A DNA stretch of 64,000 nucleotides from Cyanobacteria bacterium FACHB-DQ100 (GCA_014695195.1 JACJNW010000019.1:124001-188000), one strand, 5' to 3'; positions 38,605-49,548 are shown, counted from the first letter of the stretch. Notes: generated by a model from the sequence alone, not told the origin. Made by a program: numbers and translations.

Positions 38605-38676
38605 CTCTCACTCAAAATTTTTCACTTAAAATTGGTGCATTAGCACTATATCCGATCGTTTCCTTCTTTTTGCTAA

Positions 38677-39159
38677 ATGATGCAATATTCTGTCCATCCA
38701 CCAAGCGAGTTTATCTGTCAGCATTCCGAGAAATTACTTCCAGAATGGTCTACCCCAGTTCGCTCGATCGTGGTGGTTTTGCAGCCTTCTGATCGAGAAT
38801 TAACCGAGCGGTGTTGGGAAACTGATTTGCAAAAACAAATTTTGCGATCGCAGTTTCTTGAATTTGGATTCAAGGTAGCAGAATTGCTGCGTCAACGCGG
38901 ATATTTAGCGGAATTGTTCGACCCTAAAACAGGATTACCAATTTTGTCGAAAGCGGGATCTTTACGGCTCGACGATGTGGCAGTGGTGCGATCGACCTTG
39001 GGATATGGGATCACACCTGCGGGAAATTGTTTCACAATTGTGCATCCGCGCTGGGGAAGTGCGGTTTATCCTTCAATTTTGATGTCTTCAGCAGATCTGT
39101 CTTCTGTTGAAGCGGCAGTCGCAGGTTTACGGGAATGCCACCATTCTTTCAGGGGTTGA
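38677..39159 (+). CDS. CblD/MMADHC-like protein
   Basis: The 160-residue protein begins MMQYSVHPPSEFICQHSEKLLPEW. It continues PVRSIVVVLQPS, FLEFGFKVAELLRQRGYLAELFDPKTGLPIL, and ends with the conserved-looking ITPAGNCFTIVHPRWGSAVYPSILMSSAD. I associate this pattern with cyanobacterial proteins annotated as methylmalonic aciduria and homocystinuria type D (MMADHC), the human cobalamin-trafficking factor; this is from memory and moderate. If right, it would handle cobalamin for methionine synthase. The 3' end overlaps the opposing gene by 94 bases. Confidence 0.6.
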   Translation: MMQYSVHPPSEFICQHSEKLLPEWSTPVRSIVVVLQPSDRELTERCWETDLQKQILRSQFLEFGFKVAELLRQRGYLAELFDPKTGLPILSKAGSLRLDDVAVVRSTLGYGITPAGNCFTIVHPRWGSAVYPSILMSSADLSSVEAAVAGLRECHHSFRG

Positions 39160-39467
39160 GGCAGTTTGACCCAGTACAACGTCAGCACGATCGGCTCGTG
39201 CGCCTCACGCCCGACGATTTCAACGTTGTAAGACGGGCTATTTCGAGAAGCCAAATCGACAATAAACCTTCGTCCGATGCGTCGCCAGCTTGGTTCCTTG
39301 CCGCGCCATTCGATCCGGCAGCAAGGATAGGGGAGTTGTTCTCGATCGAATAAGCGACAGCAAGACCCAATCACGCGATACGTGAAGTGACCACCGGGAC
39401 TAGAGAAAATATGCCCATGAGCAAACGGATGGGACATCGCGGGCAAGTTTGGTTCATGGGCGGACAT
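39066..39467 (-). CDS. Conserved-looking cyanobacterial protein, 133 residues
   Basis: The product reads MSHPFAHGHIFSSPGGHFTYRVIGSCCRLFDREQ from an internal ATG at 39437, then RIEWRGKEPSWRRIGRRFIVDLASRNSPSYNVEIVG and LTLYWVKLPQPLKEWW. This is well-formed protein sequence with two vicinal cysteines. The first possible start (39467) lies five bases after the PRC-barrel gene stop, so they form an operon. The last 94 bases overlap the CblD-like gene in antisense. No function recognised. Confidence 0.62.
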   Translation of the reverse strand: MSAHEPNLPAMSHPFAHGHIFSSPGGHFTYRVIGSCCRLFDREQLPYPCCRIEWRGKEPSWRRIGRRFIVDLASRNSPSYNVEIVGREAHEPIVLTLYWVKLPQPLKEWWHSRKPATAASTEDRSAEDIKIEG

Positions 39468-39471
39468 ATAT

Positions 39472-40563
39472 CTAGTAGCCTTCCTCCTCGTATTCGGGCT
39501 GTTTTTGCTTCGGCTTATCTGGAATCTTCAGTTCTTGCAGGGGTTGAGGAGGAATATCTTCTTCTGGCGCGTCTGCCCAAGGATCTTCATCGAGATTTCC
39601 TGGCTCAAAGCTTTCTGGCGATGCAGGTGCCTCAGATCCTACTTCCTCAAACTCTACTGCGATCGCGTCATCTTCTTCATCGACATAGGTATTGTCATAC
39701 GCTTCGTCATCGTATTCAGGCTCGTCGTTGCGCGTCGAGAGTCCCCAATTCGTGTCGTCGCTATCCTCCCAGTTCTCTTTTTCATCGTCGTCATAGACCG
39801 AAGACGGCGGATAAATTTCGGCTTCGCGATATTGCTGACGCGGAGGTTCTTGTTCTCGGCGCAGTGGAATCGGCTCGCGCTCCCATTCATCAGTTTCCCA
39901 GGTTTCCTCAACTTGCACGATCGGTTCTTGAATGCGCGGACGCACATCGACCTGCGTGGGTTGACCCGACGGAAGCTGATTTTCCGGGCGAGCGGGGGCG
40001 AGGTATTGGTCTTGTTCGCGCTCCCACGGGGCTTTGCCGATGCCAAGCCGCTCTAGAACACCCACGCTGAGCTGGGTCATACGGTCTTCGGAACCTTCGA
40101 TTACGATTAATCGATCAGGCCCGCTACTCACAATTTCGGTGATCGGTAATTCGTAGGTGCTCACCACTTGATCGGGAATGAGGGGAAGCCCGATCGACGC
40201 AATGACCAGATTATCCAGCTTGCCTGTATCGATGTTGAATCGGAAGCCGCGCACTTTTCCGAGTAATTCCCCAGTTTCGGTGATGACTTCGTAGCCGATC
40301 AGATTGCTATATCCTTCGAGATCGACATCTTCAACCACGTCTTCGTCATCCACCAGGATGACATCTCCGATTTGGCGGATGCTGGAGAGCATCATTGGTT
40401 GAGCGGTGCCATACAACAGATTCGGACGCAAACTAAGGGCAACAACTTCTTGCGCGTCAATATCGACCCAAAGCTGACTCACCACGCCGAGTCTTTTGCC
40501 CGTACTGCGTGTAATCACCTGAGTTCCAAGAAGGTCGGAGCGTTGGCGAAATTCTTCTGTCAT
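39472..40563 (-). CDS. PRC-barrel domain protein with acidic C-terminal half
   Basis: Two PRC-barrel repeats occupy about residues 8-75 (LLGTQVITRSTGKRLGVVSQLWVDI) and 83-160 (YSNLIGYEVITETGELLGKVRGFRFNI). PRC barrels occur in photosynthetic reaction centre subunit H and in RNA-processing proteins. The C-terminal half (about 190-363) is low-complexity, rich in Glu, Asp, Pro and Gln, and ends EYEEEGY; it is probably disordered. It lies 111 bases downstream of smc on the same strand. Confidence 0.8.
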   Translation of the reverse strand: MTEEFRQRSDLLGTQVITRSTGKRLGVVSQLWVDIDAQEVVALSLRPNLLYGTAQPMMLSSIRQIGDVILVDDEDVVEDVDLEGYSNLIGYEVITETGELLGKVRGFRFNIDTGKLDNLVIASIGLPLIPDQVVSTYELPITEIVSSGPDRLIVIEGSEDRMTQLSVGVLERLGIGKAPWEREQDQYLAPARPENQLPSGQPTQVDVRPRIQEPIVQVEETWETDEWEREPIPLRREQEPPRQQYREAEIYPPSSVYDDDEKENWEDSDDTNWGLSTRNDEPEYDDEAYDNTYVDEEDDAIAVEFEEVGSEAPASPESFEPGNLDEDPWADAPEEDIPPQPLQELKIPDKPKQKQPEYEEEGY

Positions 40564-40674
40564 TGAGTGCCGAATCCTGTTGCTTACACTTTTTTCTAAT
40601 TATCAAACCATATCAAGGATCGATCGATACGGAATTCCGAACGCAATTTGGGTTAGACGCACTCTAAACGCACT

Positions 40675-43600
40675 CTAAACGCTTTGAGGCAGCTTGATTC
40701 CCAGAACTTGGGTAAAGGCTCCTCGCGCCTGAGTGACCCCGATCGTGCGTTGGGCAGATTCGATCATCGGACGACGCAAGCTCACCACAATAAATTGCGC
40801 TTGTTGGGCTTGCTGCTTGATCATTTTAGCTAATCGCTCCACGTTTGCCCCATCTAGGAACATATCAACTTCGTCAAACGCGTAGAACGGCGATGGGCGG
40901 TAGCGCTGTAGGGCAAAAATAAAGCTGAGTGCGGTGAGAGATTTTTCTCCTCCCGACATGGAAGCCAACCGCTGAACGGGCTTGCCTTTTGGGTGAGCGA
41001 TCAGATTTAAGCCGCCGTTAAAGGGATCGTTGGGATCTTCGAGTTGGAGTCGTCCGTCGCCATCAGACAAGGTGGCAAAGATCTTTTGAAAGTTGATGTC
41101 TACGGCTTCGTATGCCTCCATAAAGGCGCGCTGTCTGAGCGTGGTGAAGTTTTCAATTCGCAGCAGCAGTTCGGTGCGTTCTTCTTGAAGCGTTTCGAGT
41201 TTTTCAGTGAGTTCATCAAGGCGGGCTTGGGTGCGATCGTATTCCTCTAATGCCAGCATATTCACAGGTTCCATCGCCTGTAAGCGCTTCTGCATTGAGC
41301 GAATTTCGTGCTGAAGTTGTCCCAGATCACGAGTAACGGTTTCAGGGACTTCGGGAATCGGGTCGGGAAGTTCTGCGCTTTGAACCGAAAGCTGTGCTTG
41401 TTCGGTCAGCAGTTGCTCCCGCCGCGCTTGAATGGTTTCGTGAGTTTTATCACGCTGCCATCCGTGTTGCTGCTGGCGGTTTTGAAGGTCGCGCAGTTGT
41501 CGATCGACCGCGTCGCGCTGATGTCTTGCTTCACCTAGCGTTTTATCGAGTTCAGCCAGTGCGTTTTTCAACTCAGTGATTTGACTCTGAACGGCGGTCT
41601 GTTGGGTAGTGTTTTCAGATTGTTGTTGCAATAAAAGCGTTTGCTGCGATCGCGCTTCCTGGATGCGGAGTTGTCCTTGCTCGATTTTTTCTTGTAGTCG
41701 TTGGAGGCGAGTTTCGAGATCTTGCGATCGTTGCTCGATGGCTCTCAGGGCGAGTTCCTTGTCGTTTAGGGCAGACTCGAGCGATCGTAGCGCTGCCTGA
41801 ATGTGTTGCCATTCGCTGTGCGTTTGGGATTGTTCGAGGTCAGCGAGAGAAGTTCGGAGTCGATCGAGTTGCGCTTCTTGAGTTGGAACTTCGGTATCTA
41901 GGACTTTTAAGCGAACCTGAGCCGTGGAAAGCTCCTGCTGATTCTTTTCAAGAGCGCGAGTGAATTGGATTTGCTCAGATTCAAGCCGTTTCAGTTCCTT
42001 TTGTACCTGTTCTCGTTTGAGTTCTAATTCTCGGTGTTGTTGACGCGCTTCGTTGAGAGCCTTGGTCTGGTCTTTTTGGGCGATCGTCGCTTTTGCGATC
42101 GCGCCTTCGCAATGCCCCAAAATTTGGTCAATTTCCTGCAACCTGCGGCGGAGGGCTGCAAGTTCGGGCGATTCTGCCGCGTGACCTGTGCCAAATCTGA
42201 GCGACGATCGATGTCCGCTACTTCCCCCGGTCATTGCGCCACTTGCTTCTAGCAATTCTCCATCAAGCGTGACGATCCGATATTGCCCTAAATGCCGCCG
42301 TGCATCGCCTAAAGTTTCAAAGACAACCGTTGTCCCAAACACATAAGCAAACACATCGTAGTAGCGCTCTTCAAACTCGATCAGATTGATCGCATAACCG
42401 ATACAACCTTGCATCGATCGCATCGTTGCCCGATTGGGAATGTGTGGCGGGTTGAGTTTGTTGAGCGGGAGAAATGTGGCACGTCCAGCGCGGCGTTGTT
42501 TGAGAATGTCGATCGCAGCCGCCGCGATCGCGTCATCTTCGACCACGATATTTGCTAATCTCGCGCCGGCTGCGGTTTCTAAAGCAAGCTGATATCGCGG
42601 ATCGACCTGTCCCAACTCTGCGACTAACCCACAAATGCCCGTCAATCCCATTTTCAGAATGACTTGTGAGGCTTGGGTTCCTTGTGCTTCTTGTACCGCT
42701 TGCGTTTGTGCTTCTAGTTTGTCTAACTTGCGTTGCTTGTCGCGTTGTTCTTCAAGGAGCCGTGATTGAGTTTGCTGTTGAATTTGTAATTCCTGTTCAA
42801 CTGATGAAAGCGATGCTGCTAGTGATTGAACTTGAGTCATTGCAGCACTTAATTGCTGTGATAACTCGCCTTCTTCAATTTGCTGTTCGCTGAGTTGAGC
42901 GGTAGTTGTTCTGAGTGATTCGGTTTGGTCTTGAACTTGTCGATCGAGTTGATTAATCTTCTCTCCTAGTGCAGCTTGTTCAGTACGCTGAGGCTCCAAT
43001 GATTTAATCAGTGTTTCAATGTGATGGTGTAACTGCGTTTGTTCCTGCACCCAAGCATCCGCATTTGCAGCAGAAGCATTCGCTTCATCGCGTTTACGAT
43101 CGAGCAATTCCCGCGCCTGATCACGCTGCTGTTTTGCCTGAATTAGCTCTTGCGTGTCGATCAATTGTTTCTCGCGAGTTAAAGCGGTTGACGTTTGAAT
43201 ATTTCCTTGTAGATCCTGCTGCGATTTCGCTAAGTTCTCACTCAGTTCTCGACTAGCTTTCTGTAAGTCTTGCTGCTGACGCTCTAATTGTCGCAATTCA
43301 GCTTCGCGGGTGGCTAAAGTGGATTGCACTGCGATCAATTCTTCTTCACCGAGCGATCGCACATGAGCATTGAGTGCTTCTAACTCAACCGTCTTTTCAT
43401 TCATTTGCAGATCGATCGCAGCAATTTGCTCGGTTAAATCTGCAATTTCTTTTTCACCCGCTTGAATCTGTTCCTGCAATTTGCGAACGCCTTGAGCCGC
43501 CTGCTCGTAGCGAATCACAGTTTCCCATTGTTCTTTGGCTTGCAGTTCAGATCGCAGTTTTTTGTATTTCTCAGCTTTGATTCGATCTTGCGCTAAGCGA

Positions 43601-44340
43601 TCGCGCTGCTCGATTAATTCACGTTCAACAATGTGGAATTTATCTTCCTGATCCTTAACGGCATCGAGCTTATCTTTGGCTTGATTAATCTTGCGATCGA
43701 ACGATGCGACTCCCGCCAATTCATCGATAATCTCACGCCGCTCTCGACCATTCATCGAGATGATTCGCGTGACATCCCCTTGAAGTACAACGTTGTATCC
43801 TTCCGGGTAAATCCGCATCCGTTCTAACTGTTCATGTAGCTCTGTTAGTGTGCATGGTTCACCATTGATGTAATAGTTTGATGTATAGGTTCCCTGCTGC
43901 GTTACACGAAGCTTACGAGTGACGCTCCATTCTGCATTAATCGAGCCATTGCCATTTCCATTCAATTCATAAACGGTATCCGGTTGATGTCCATTCTCGC
44001 GATGTGGCTCATTCAGCGAAACATCCGCGTTTTCTTCGTTCGGATTGCTTAATGCCTGAAACAAATCCAGCTCATCCGACAAATCAAACACCGTAGTTAC
44101 GGCGGCTTCAACGGTCGATCGACCTTTCGATGCCTGCGTATGATTCACTAAATCCGGCAAGCGCTCCGCCCGCATTCCTTTCGAGCCAGCAAGACCGAGA
44201 CAAAACAACAGAGCATCGAGCAGATTCGATTTTCCTGACCCGTTTGGTCCTGAAATCACAGTAAATCCCGGCAGCAACGGAATCGGCGTTGTGCCGCCAA
44301 AGGATTTGAAGTTAGTCAGTTCAACGCGCTTGACGTACAC
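40675..44340 (-). CDS. smc: Chromosome segregation ATPase SMC
   Basis: SMC forms the condensin-like complex with ScpA and ScpB that organises the chromosome. The 1221-residue protein has Walker A GPNGSGKSN at residues 31-39, then a long coiled coil rich in Gln and Glu. The hinge is around residue 560-680 (LGQVDPRYQLALETAAGARLANIVVEDD), followed by a second coiled coil. The ABC signature LASMSGGEKSLTALSF is near the C-terminus with Walker B PSPFYAFDEVDMFLD. The stop codon lies in the second unit of an 11-bp tandem duplication. Confidence 0.96.
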   Translation of the reverse strand: MYVKRVELTNFKSFGGTTPIPLLPGFTVISGPNGSGKSNLLDALLFCLGLAGSKGMRAERLPDLVNHTQASKGRSTVEAAVTTVFDLSDELDLFQALSNPNEENADVSLNEPHRENGHQPDTVYELNGNGNGSINAEWSVTRKLRVTQQGTYTSNYYINGEPCTLTELHEQLERMRIYPEGYNVVLQGDVTRIISMNGRERREIIDELAGVASFDRKINQAKDKLDAVKDQEDKFHIVERELIEQRDRLAQDRIKAEKYKKLRSELQAKEQWETVIRYEQAAQGVRKLQEQIQAGEKEIADLTEQIAAIDLQMNEKTVELEALNAHVRSLGEEELIAVQSTLATREAELRQLERQQQDLQKASRELSENLAKSQQDLQGNIQTSTALTREKQLIDTQELIQAKQQRDQARELLDRKRDEANASAANADAWVQEQTQLHHHIETLIKSLEPQRTEQAALGEKINQLDRQVQDQTESLRTTTAQLSEQQIEEGELSQQLSAAMTQVQSLAASLSSVEQELQIQQQTQSRLLEEQRDKQRKLDKLEAQTQAVQEAQGTQASQVILKMGLTGICGLVAELGQVDPRYQLALETAAGARLANIVVEDDAIAAAAIDILKQRRAGRATFLPLNKLNPPHIPNRATMRSMQGCIGYAINLIEFEERYYDVFAYVFGTTVVFETLGDARRHLGQYRIVTLDGELLEASGAMTGGSSGHRSSLRFGTGHAAESPELAALRRRLQEIDQILGHCEGAIAKATIAQKDQTKALNEARQQHRELELKREQVQKELKRLESEQIQFTRALEKNQQELSTAQVRLKVLDTEVPTQEAQLDRLRTSLADLEQSQTHSEWQHIQAALRSLESALNDKELALRAIEQRSQDLETRLQRLQEKIEQGQLRIQEARSQQTLLLQQQSENTTQQTAVQSQITELKNALAELDKTLGEARHQRDAVDRQLRDLQNRQQQHGWQRDKTHETIQARREQLLTEQAQLSVQSAELPDPIPEVPETVTRDLGQLQHEIRSMQKRLQAMEPVNMLALEEYDRTQARLDELTEKLETLQEERTELLLRIENFTTLRQRAFMEAYEAVDINFQKIFATLSDGDGRLQLEDPNDPFNGGLNLIAHPKGKPVQRLASMSGGEKSLTALSFIFALQRYRPSPFYAFDEVDMFLDGANVERLAKMIKQQAQQAQFIVVSLRRPMIESAQRTIGVTQARGAFTQVLGIKLPQSV

Positions 44341-44493
44341 AGGGGTTGAGTAAAAATCAGTGTTTAGTGTAGCCCGGAATCCGACAATTAAACGAGAATC
44401 ATCGGATTTCTATCATAGATAGCACACTTAGAACGCTTGATCTACATAATTTTGAATATTTTGTCTCAAGTTAGAGCATTACTGTCATGAAAT

Positions 44494-44725
44494 TCACTGC
44501 GTCCGTTGTGCGGCATACTCTTGCAAGGTCATACAATCGCCAGCCTCATAATCTGCGTAAGCTGCTTGAATTTCAGCAATGTCTTCTGGAGAATCTTCTT
44601 CATCGTCGAAAAGCTCAGCGTCGAGAACTTGCCACAATTGCCGCTTTTCTGAGAGGTCTAGAGAAGAAACAGCTTCTAGAAGCGATCGATCAGGAAATTT
44701 CTACTTTCAGGATGTTCTCAGACAT
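44494..44725 (-). pseudogene. Antitoxin-like small gene with a +1 frameshift at TCC-TGA
   Basis: ATG at 44725 gives MSENILKVEIS and then TGA. In the +1 frame directly after the TCC codon the sequence continues as DRSLLEAVSSLDLSEKRQLWQVLDAELF, DDEEDSPEDIAEIQAAYADYEAGDCMTLQEYAAQRTQ, to TGA at 44496-44494. The joined 76-residue protein is acidic and resembles small cyanobacterial antitoxin-like proteins. The shift site is TCCTGAT. No toxin gene lies downstream before smc. The opposite-strand frame over the same bases is probably a shadow. Confidence 0.55.
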
Positions 44726-44884
44726 TGCAAGTCCCCTTAAGTTGCCTATCCTCATTGTGCCTGGTTCAATTTGGCAATGCAAAGCGATCAAGTATTTACT
44801 CAACTGATGTTAGGACGATCGTTCGCGATACCCACTAGAGAAGTGGAGTATATTATCACTGGTATTCTTTAATATCTATCACTA

Positions 44885-45538
44885 ATGAAATCTTTAGGCT
44901 CTTTTCTAATAAGTCTCTCTCTTAGCCTCATCGCTTGCACAACTGTTACAGTGCAGACACCCCAAACATCTCAATCCTCTCAAACTCCCCAAGCAGAAAG
45001 TACACCAAAAGATCCACCAGTAACAAATACACCGACTGAAACAGCGCCTTCTCCAATTAATAAATCTCTTCAATCGTCCAAGCAGATCAATGCGTCCTGT
45101 AATTATGCGGCTGGTAAGGCTGTAGGAGGGCAGGAAATCAATGTTGATCTTTGCTCAATCCGAGTAAAAAATTCACAGTCTGTGGCTTTCATTTACTACT
45201 TAAACAGCGATCAAGTAGAAAGCGAGGCAGACTGTTCTAATAGAACTTGGGTAACTTTTCCAGAAAGACAAGTCAATCGGCCGCAATCTCCCGCCACACA
45301 AAATATGCTTGATACTGTTTGTAGCCGCCGAAATTCTACCAGTAGCACAACTTCATCAGCAGGGACGGCAATTGTATTTGATCCCCCATCTAATGTCCGT
45401 GTGTCACCTAACGGAGCTATTTTATGTTCTGTGCAAAAGAAAACAACAATCAATATTTATGGCTCTGATGGCTCTTGGTATAAAACAGACGTTTGCGGAT
45501 CAATTGGCTTTATTCATGCTGATCAGGTAAGGTTTTAG
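44885..45538 (+). CDS. SH3 domain lipoprotein
   Basis: The 217-residue product has a signal peptide ending LSLIAC (C18 lipidated) and a Thr/Pro/Ser-rich spacer to about residue 60. A middle domain follows (residues 70-150), beginning NASCNYAAGKAVGGQEINVDLC with several cysteines that may pair in the periplasm. A C-terminal SH3 domain includes DPPSNVRVSPNGAILCSVQKK and GSWYKTDVCGSIGFIHADQVRF. Function unknown. It converges on the atp operon. Confidence 0.75.
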   Translation: MKSLGSFLISLSLSLIACTTVTVQTPQTSQSSQTPQAESTPKDPPVTNTPTETAPSPINKSLQSSKQINASCNYAAGKAVGGQEINVDLCSIRVKNSQSVAFIYYLNSDQVESEADCSNRTWVTFPERQVNRPQSPATQNMLDTVCSRRNSTSSTTSSAGTAIVFDPPSNVRVSPNGAILCSVQKKTTINIYGSDGSWYKTDVCGSIGFIHADQVRF

Positions 45539-45550
45539 CTATCGCATGAT

Positions 45551-45578
45551 AAAAAGCGCCCAAGTTTCCCTGGACGCT
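45551..45578 (-). terminator. Terminator of the atp operon
   Basis: Read on the minus strand, AGCGTCCAGG pairs with CTTGGGCGCT around a GAAA tetraloop (two G-U pairs) and is followed by a short run of T. It begins 22 bases after the atpG stop. Confidence 0.75.
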
Positions 45579-45600
45579 CTAAAACATTTCGAGAATTGTC

Positions 45601-46551
45601 TTAAGTCAGTGCATCTGCACCCGCAACCACTTCCAGCAGTTCTTGAGTAATTGCCGCCTGACGTGCCTTGTTGTACGACAACGTAAGCGAACCAATCAAA
45701 TTCTTGGCGTTATCACTCGCGTTGTTCATCGCTGTCATCCGAGCCGCCAACTCACTCGCCGCTGCCTCTTGCAGCGCTCTGAGCAATTGGTTATTCAGAT
45801 ACAACGGCAACAGCGCATCGAGAATTTGCACCGGATCTTGCTCGAAGATCATGTCTTGCGGGAAGCTTTGAACTTCAGGAGCCGCGACTCGTTCACGTTC
45901 AACTTGGAACTGTCCGCCGCGAGTTGTGAGCCGGAAAATTTCATCATCAGAAACTTCCAACCCTTGCGGATCGAGCGGTAACAATGTTTGAACCACCGGA
46001 CGAGACGCAATCAAGGACACGAATTTCGTGTAGATTAACTCAACTCGATCGACACTCTCCGACAAGAACTGAGTCAGCACCACATCCGCGATTTGTGCTG
46101 CTTCTGCTGAGGTTGGAATCTGCTCTAAGCCTGAATAGCTTTCGACGATCGGATAGTCCCGACGCTGGAAATACTGTGCCGCTTTACGCCCAACTACAAC
46201 CATTTTGTAGTCGATGCCTTCCGCTTTCAGTTCTTGAGCGCGGTTTTCAGCCCGACGAATCACGTTGGCATTGTAGCCGCCGCACAATCCTCGATCGCCT
46301 GAAATCACAAGCAATCCAACGGTTCCAACGTCGCGCCTTCTCAAGAGCGGCAGATCTGCTTCTTCAAATCTCAATCGCGCTTGCAAGCCGTATAGCACTT
46401 GCGCGAGGCGATCAGCGAACGGACGAGTTGCTGTCACTTGTTCTTGTGCCCGACGCACTTTCGCTGCTGCCACGAGCCGCATCGCTTCTGTAATCTTTTT
46501 GGTGTTCTTGACCGACTGAATGCGATCGCGAATAAATTTTAGGTTTGCCAT
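45601..46551 (-). CDS. atpG: ATP synthase gamma subunit
   Basis: The gamma subunit is the central rotor shaft of F1. The 316-residue protein begins [36 protein letters not shown] and ends [21 protein letters not shown], the conserved coiled-coil termini. The photosynthetic-type insertion is present around residues 195-235 ([25 protein letters not shown]). It lacks the two regulatory cysteines of chloroplast gamma, as expected for cyanobacteria. It is the last gene of the operon, 225 bases after atpA; that spacer carries an inverted-repeat element. Confidence 0.97.
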   Translation of the reverse strand: MANLKFIRDRIQSVKNTKKITEAMRLVAAAKVRRAQEQVTATRPFADRLAQVLYGLQARLRFEEADLPLLRRRDVGTVGLLVISGDRGLCGGYNANVIRRAENRAQELKAEGIDYKMVVVGRKAAQYFQRRDYPIVESYSGLEQIPTSAEAAQIADVVLTQFLSESVDRVELIYTKFVSLIASRPVVQTLLPLDPQGLEVSDDEIFRLTTRGGQFQVERERVAAPEVQSFPQDMIFEQDPVQILDALLPLYLNNQLLRALQEAAASELAARMTAMNNASDNAKNLIGSLTLSYNKARQAAITQELLEVVAGADALT

Positions 46552-46656
46552 AGTTTGAAACGATTTTAGAGTTTAGATTTTGGATTCTGGATCAATCTAA
46601 AATCCAAAATCCGAAGCTGTTTCAGAGAGCGGTTTATCTGAGTTCAAATTGCTTAG

Positions 46657-46775
46657 GGTCTACCTTCTAAATCCCCCACTTGTAAAGAACCTCAAACCAA
46701 GAAAGTCTCGATTTTCAAAGTTCCTCAGAATGGGGGATTTAGGGGGCAGAAGTCGTTTTCAACGAAGCAAAATAA
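46657..46775. repeat. Inverted-repeat element, copy B, between atpA and atpG
   Basis: The left arm at about 46657-46690 holds GTCTACCTTCTAAATCCCCCA. The right arm at about 46714-46775, read on the other strand, holds TTTTGCTTCGTTGAAAACGA, CTTCTGCCCCCTAAATCCCC and GAGGAACTTTGAAAA. This matches the arms of copy A at 6564-6780, with a shorter centre. It starts at the atpA stop and fills much of the spacer, so it is transcribed inside the operon mRNA where it can fold into a long hairpin. Confidence 0.7.
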
Positions 46776-46776
46776 A

Positions 46777-48306
<1,530 letters not shown>

Positions 48307-48338
48307 TTAAAGGATGAGAAATGAAAGGAAAAAGGGAG

Positions 48339-48896
48339 TTAGTTTGAACTGCTCAAACGTAGCGTAATCCGTCGCAACTGACCGCGCAGACTCGCATCAA
48401 TCACTTGTGAACCAACTTTAATGATCACACCACCGATCAATTCTGGATCGATCTTAGTTTCGATTTCGACTGAGTTCGCATTCGTCATTGCAATGACTTT
48501 CTCGCGAATCGCATTCTTCTGATCATCGTTCAGTTCAACCGTCGAAGTGACTTCTGCTAAAACAGCTTGCTTCAGCTTCCGGTACAGTCTTTGGTATTGC
48601 TGACAGATGCCTTCGAGAAACATCACGCGGCGACGATCGACGAGCAACATGATGAAATTCCGCATGAACGGATGCACCGCATCACCGAACACCTGAGACA
48701 AAACTTCTCTCTTGAGATCGCCTTTTGCCAAAGGATTCGCGATAAAGTCCTTCAGGTCTTGTGAACCGTTCAATGTATCGAGAATGTTGCCAACATCTTC
48801 AGCAAATCGATCGGTGAGATCATTCGACTTTCCCAAAGACATCAACGCCTGAGCGTAGGGATCTAAAACTTCTGACCTTAAAATATTCTCTGCCAT
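48339..48896 (-). CDS. atpH: ATP synthase delta subunit
   Basis: The delta subunit caps F1 and joins it to the peripheral stalk. The 185-residue protein has LRSEVLDPYAQALMSLGK near its start and GVIIKVGSQVIDASLRGQLRRITLRL at the end, the conserved C-terminal signature. It starts four bases after the b subunit stop. In cyanobacterial nomenclature it is often called atpD. Confidence 0.95.
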   Translation of the reverse strand: MAENILRSEVLDPYAQALMSLGKSNDLTDRFAEDVGNILDTLNGSQDLKDFIANPLAKGDLKREVLSQVFGDAVHPFMRNFIMLLVDRRRVMFLEGICQQYQRLYRKLKQAVLAEVTSTVELNDDQKNAIREKVIAMTNANSVEIETKIDPELIGGVIIKVGSQVIDASLRGQLRRITLRLSSSN

Positions 48897-48900
48897 CGCT

Positions 48901-49446
48901 CTACCCCTCGCTCAATAACGCAATACTGCGATCGACTAACCGTTGCTGAGACTCATCATTCAAGCGTCCCGGCAATTCGCCTTCTGCGCGTTGCAGTGCT
49001 AGAGTTGCCACTCGCTGACGCAATTCATTAATGATGCGCTCTTGCTCTGAAGACAAATCTGCGGCTGCGGTTTCACGCATCCGAACGATATCTTGTTCAG
49101 CTTTCGCCAAAATATCGTCGCTTGCTTTCTTCGCAGCAGCTTCCGCGTCAGAACGAATCTTTGTGGCTTCTTGTTGGGCTTGAGCAAGCTTCTGCTGTTG
49201 TTCAGCGAGTTTAGACGCAGCCGTCTTCTTGCGGGTTTCTGCTTCTGAAATCGCAGTCTCGATCGCGGTGCGGCGTTCGGTCAAGGTTTTACCGAGGAAA
49301 CCTCGTCCAAAGTAAACGACGATCGCAATCACGATGCTGAGGTTAATCAGGTTGGTTTCGAGGATATCGAAATTGAATCCGAAACCGCCCCCCTCTGCTT
49401 CTGCCAGTAAACTCACCCCGCTGGCGAGTCGCAAATATATTTCCAT
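48901..49446 (-). CDS. atpF: ATP synthase b subunit
   Basis: A peripheral stalk subunit of 181 residues. An N-terminal membrane helix (NIVI-type segment [21 protein letters not shown] at about residues 31-51) is followed by a long, highly charged helix rich in Ala, Glu, Gln and Lys that dimerises with b'. It is closely coupled to delta. The 102-base gap before it is the longest inside the Fo part. Confidence 0.95.
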   Translation of the reverse strand: MEIYLRLASGVSLLAEAEGGGFGFNFDILETNLINLSIVIAIVVYFGRGFLGKTLTERRTAIETAISEAETRKKTAASKLAEQQQKLAQAQQEATKIRSDAEAAAKKASDDILAKAEQDIVRMRETAAADLSSEQERIINELRQRVATLALQRAEGELPGRLNDESQQRLVDRSIALLSEG

Positions 49447-49548
49447 GACACTTATCCAAAACTGCGCGTGACTATCCCAAGTTCATTGGGCCCAAACCGG
49501 ACGGGGAACTTAAAATTCATTGGGAGCCTTGATTAACCAGCAGCCTCG

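Noticed and set aside
39387-40070. A 227-residue plus-strand frame opposite the PRC-barrel gene
   Set aside because: It is Arg/Leu/His-rich, as expected from the complement of an acidic low-complexity region.
44487-44807. A 106-residue plus-strand frame
   Set aside because: Its composition is irregular, and the opposite strand carries a much better protein sequence (the antitoxin-like gene at 44494-44725), so the plus frame is probably a shadow.
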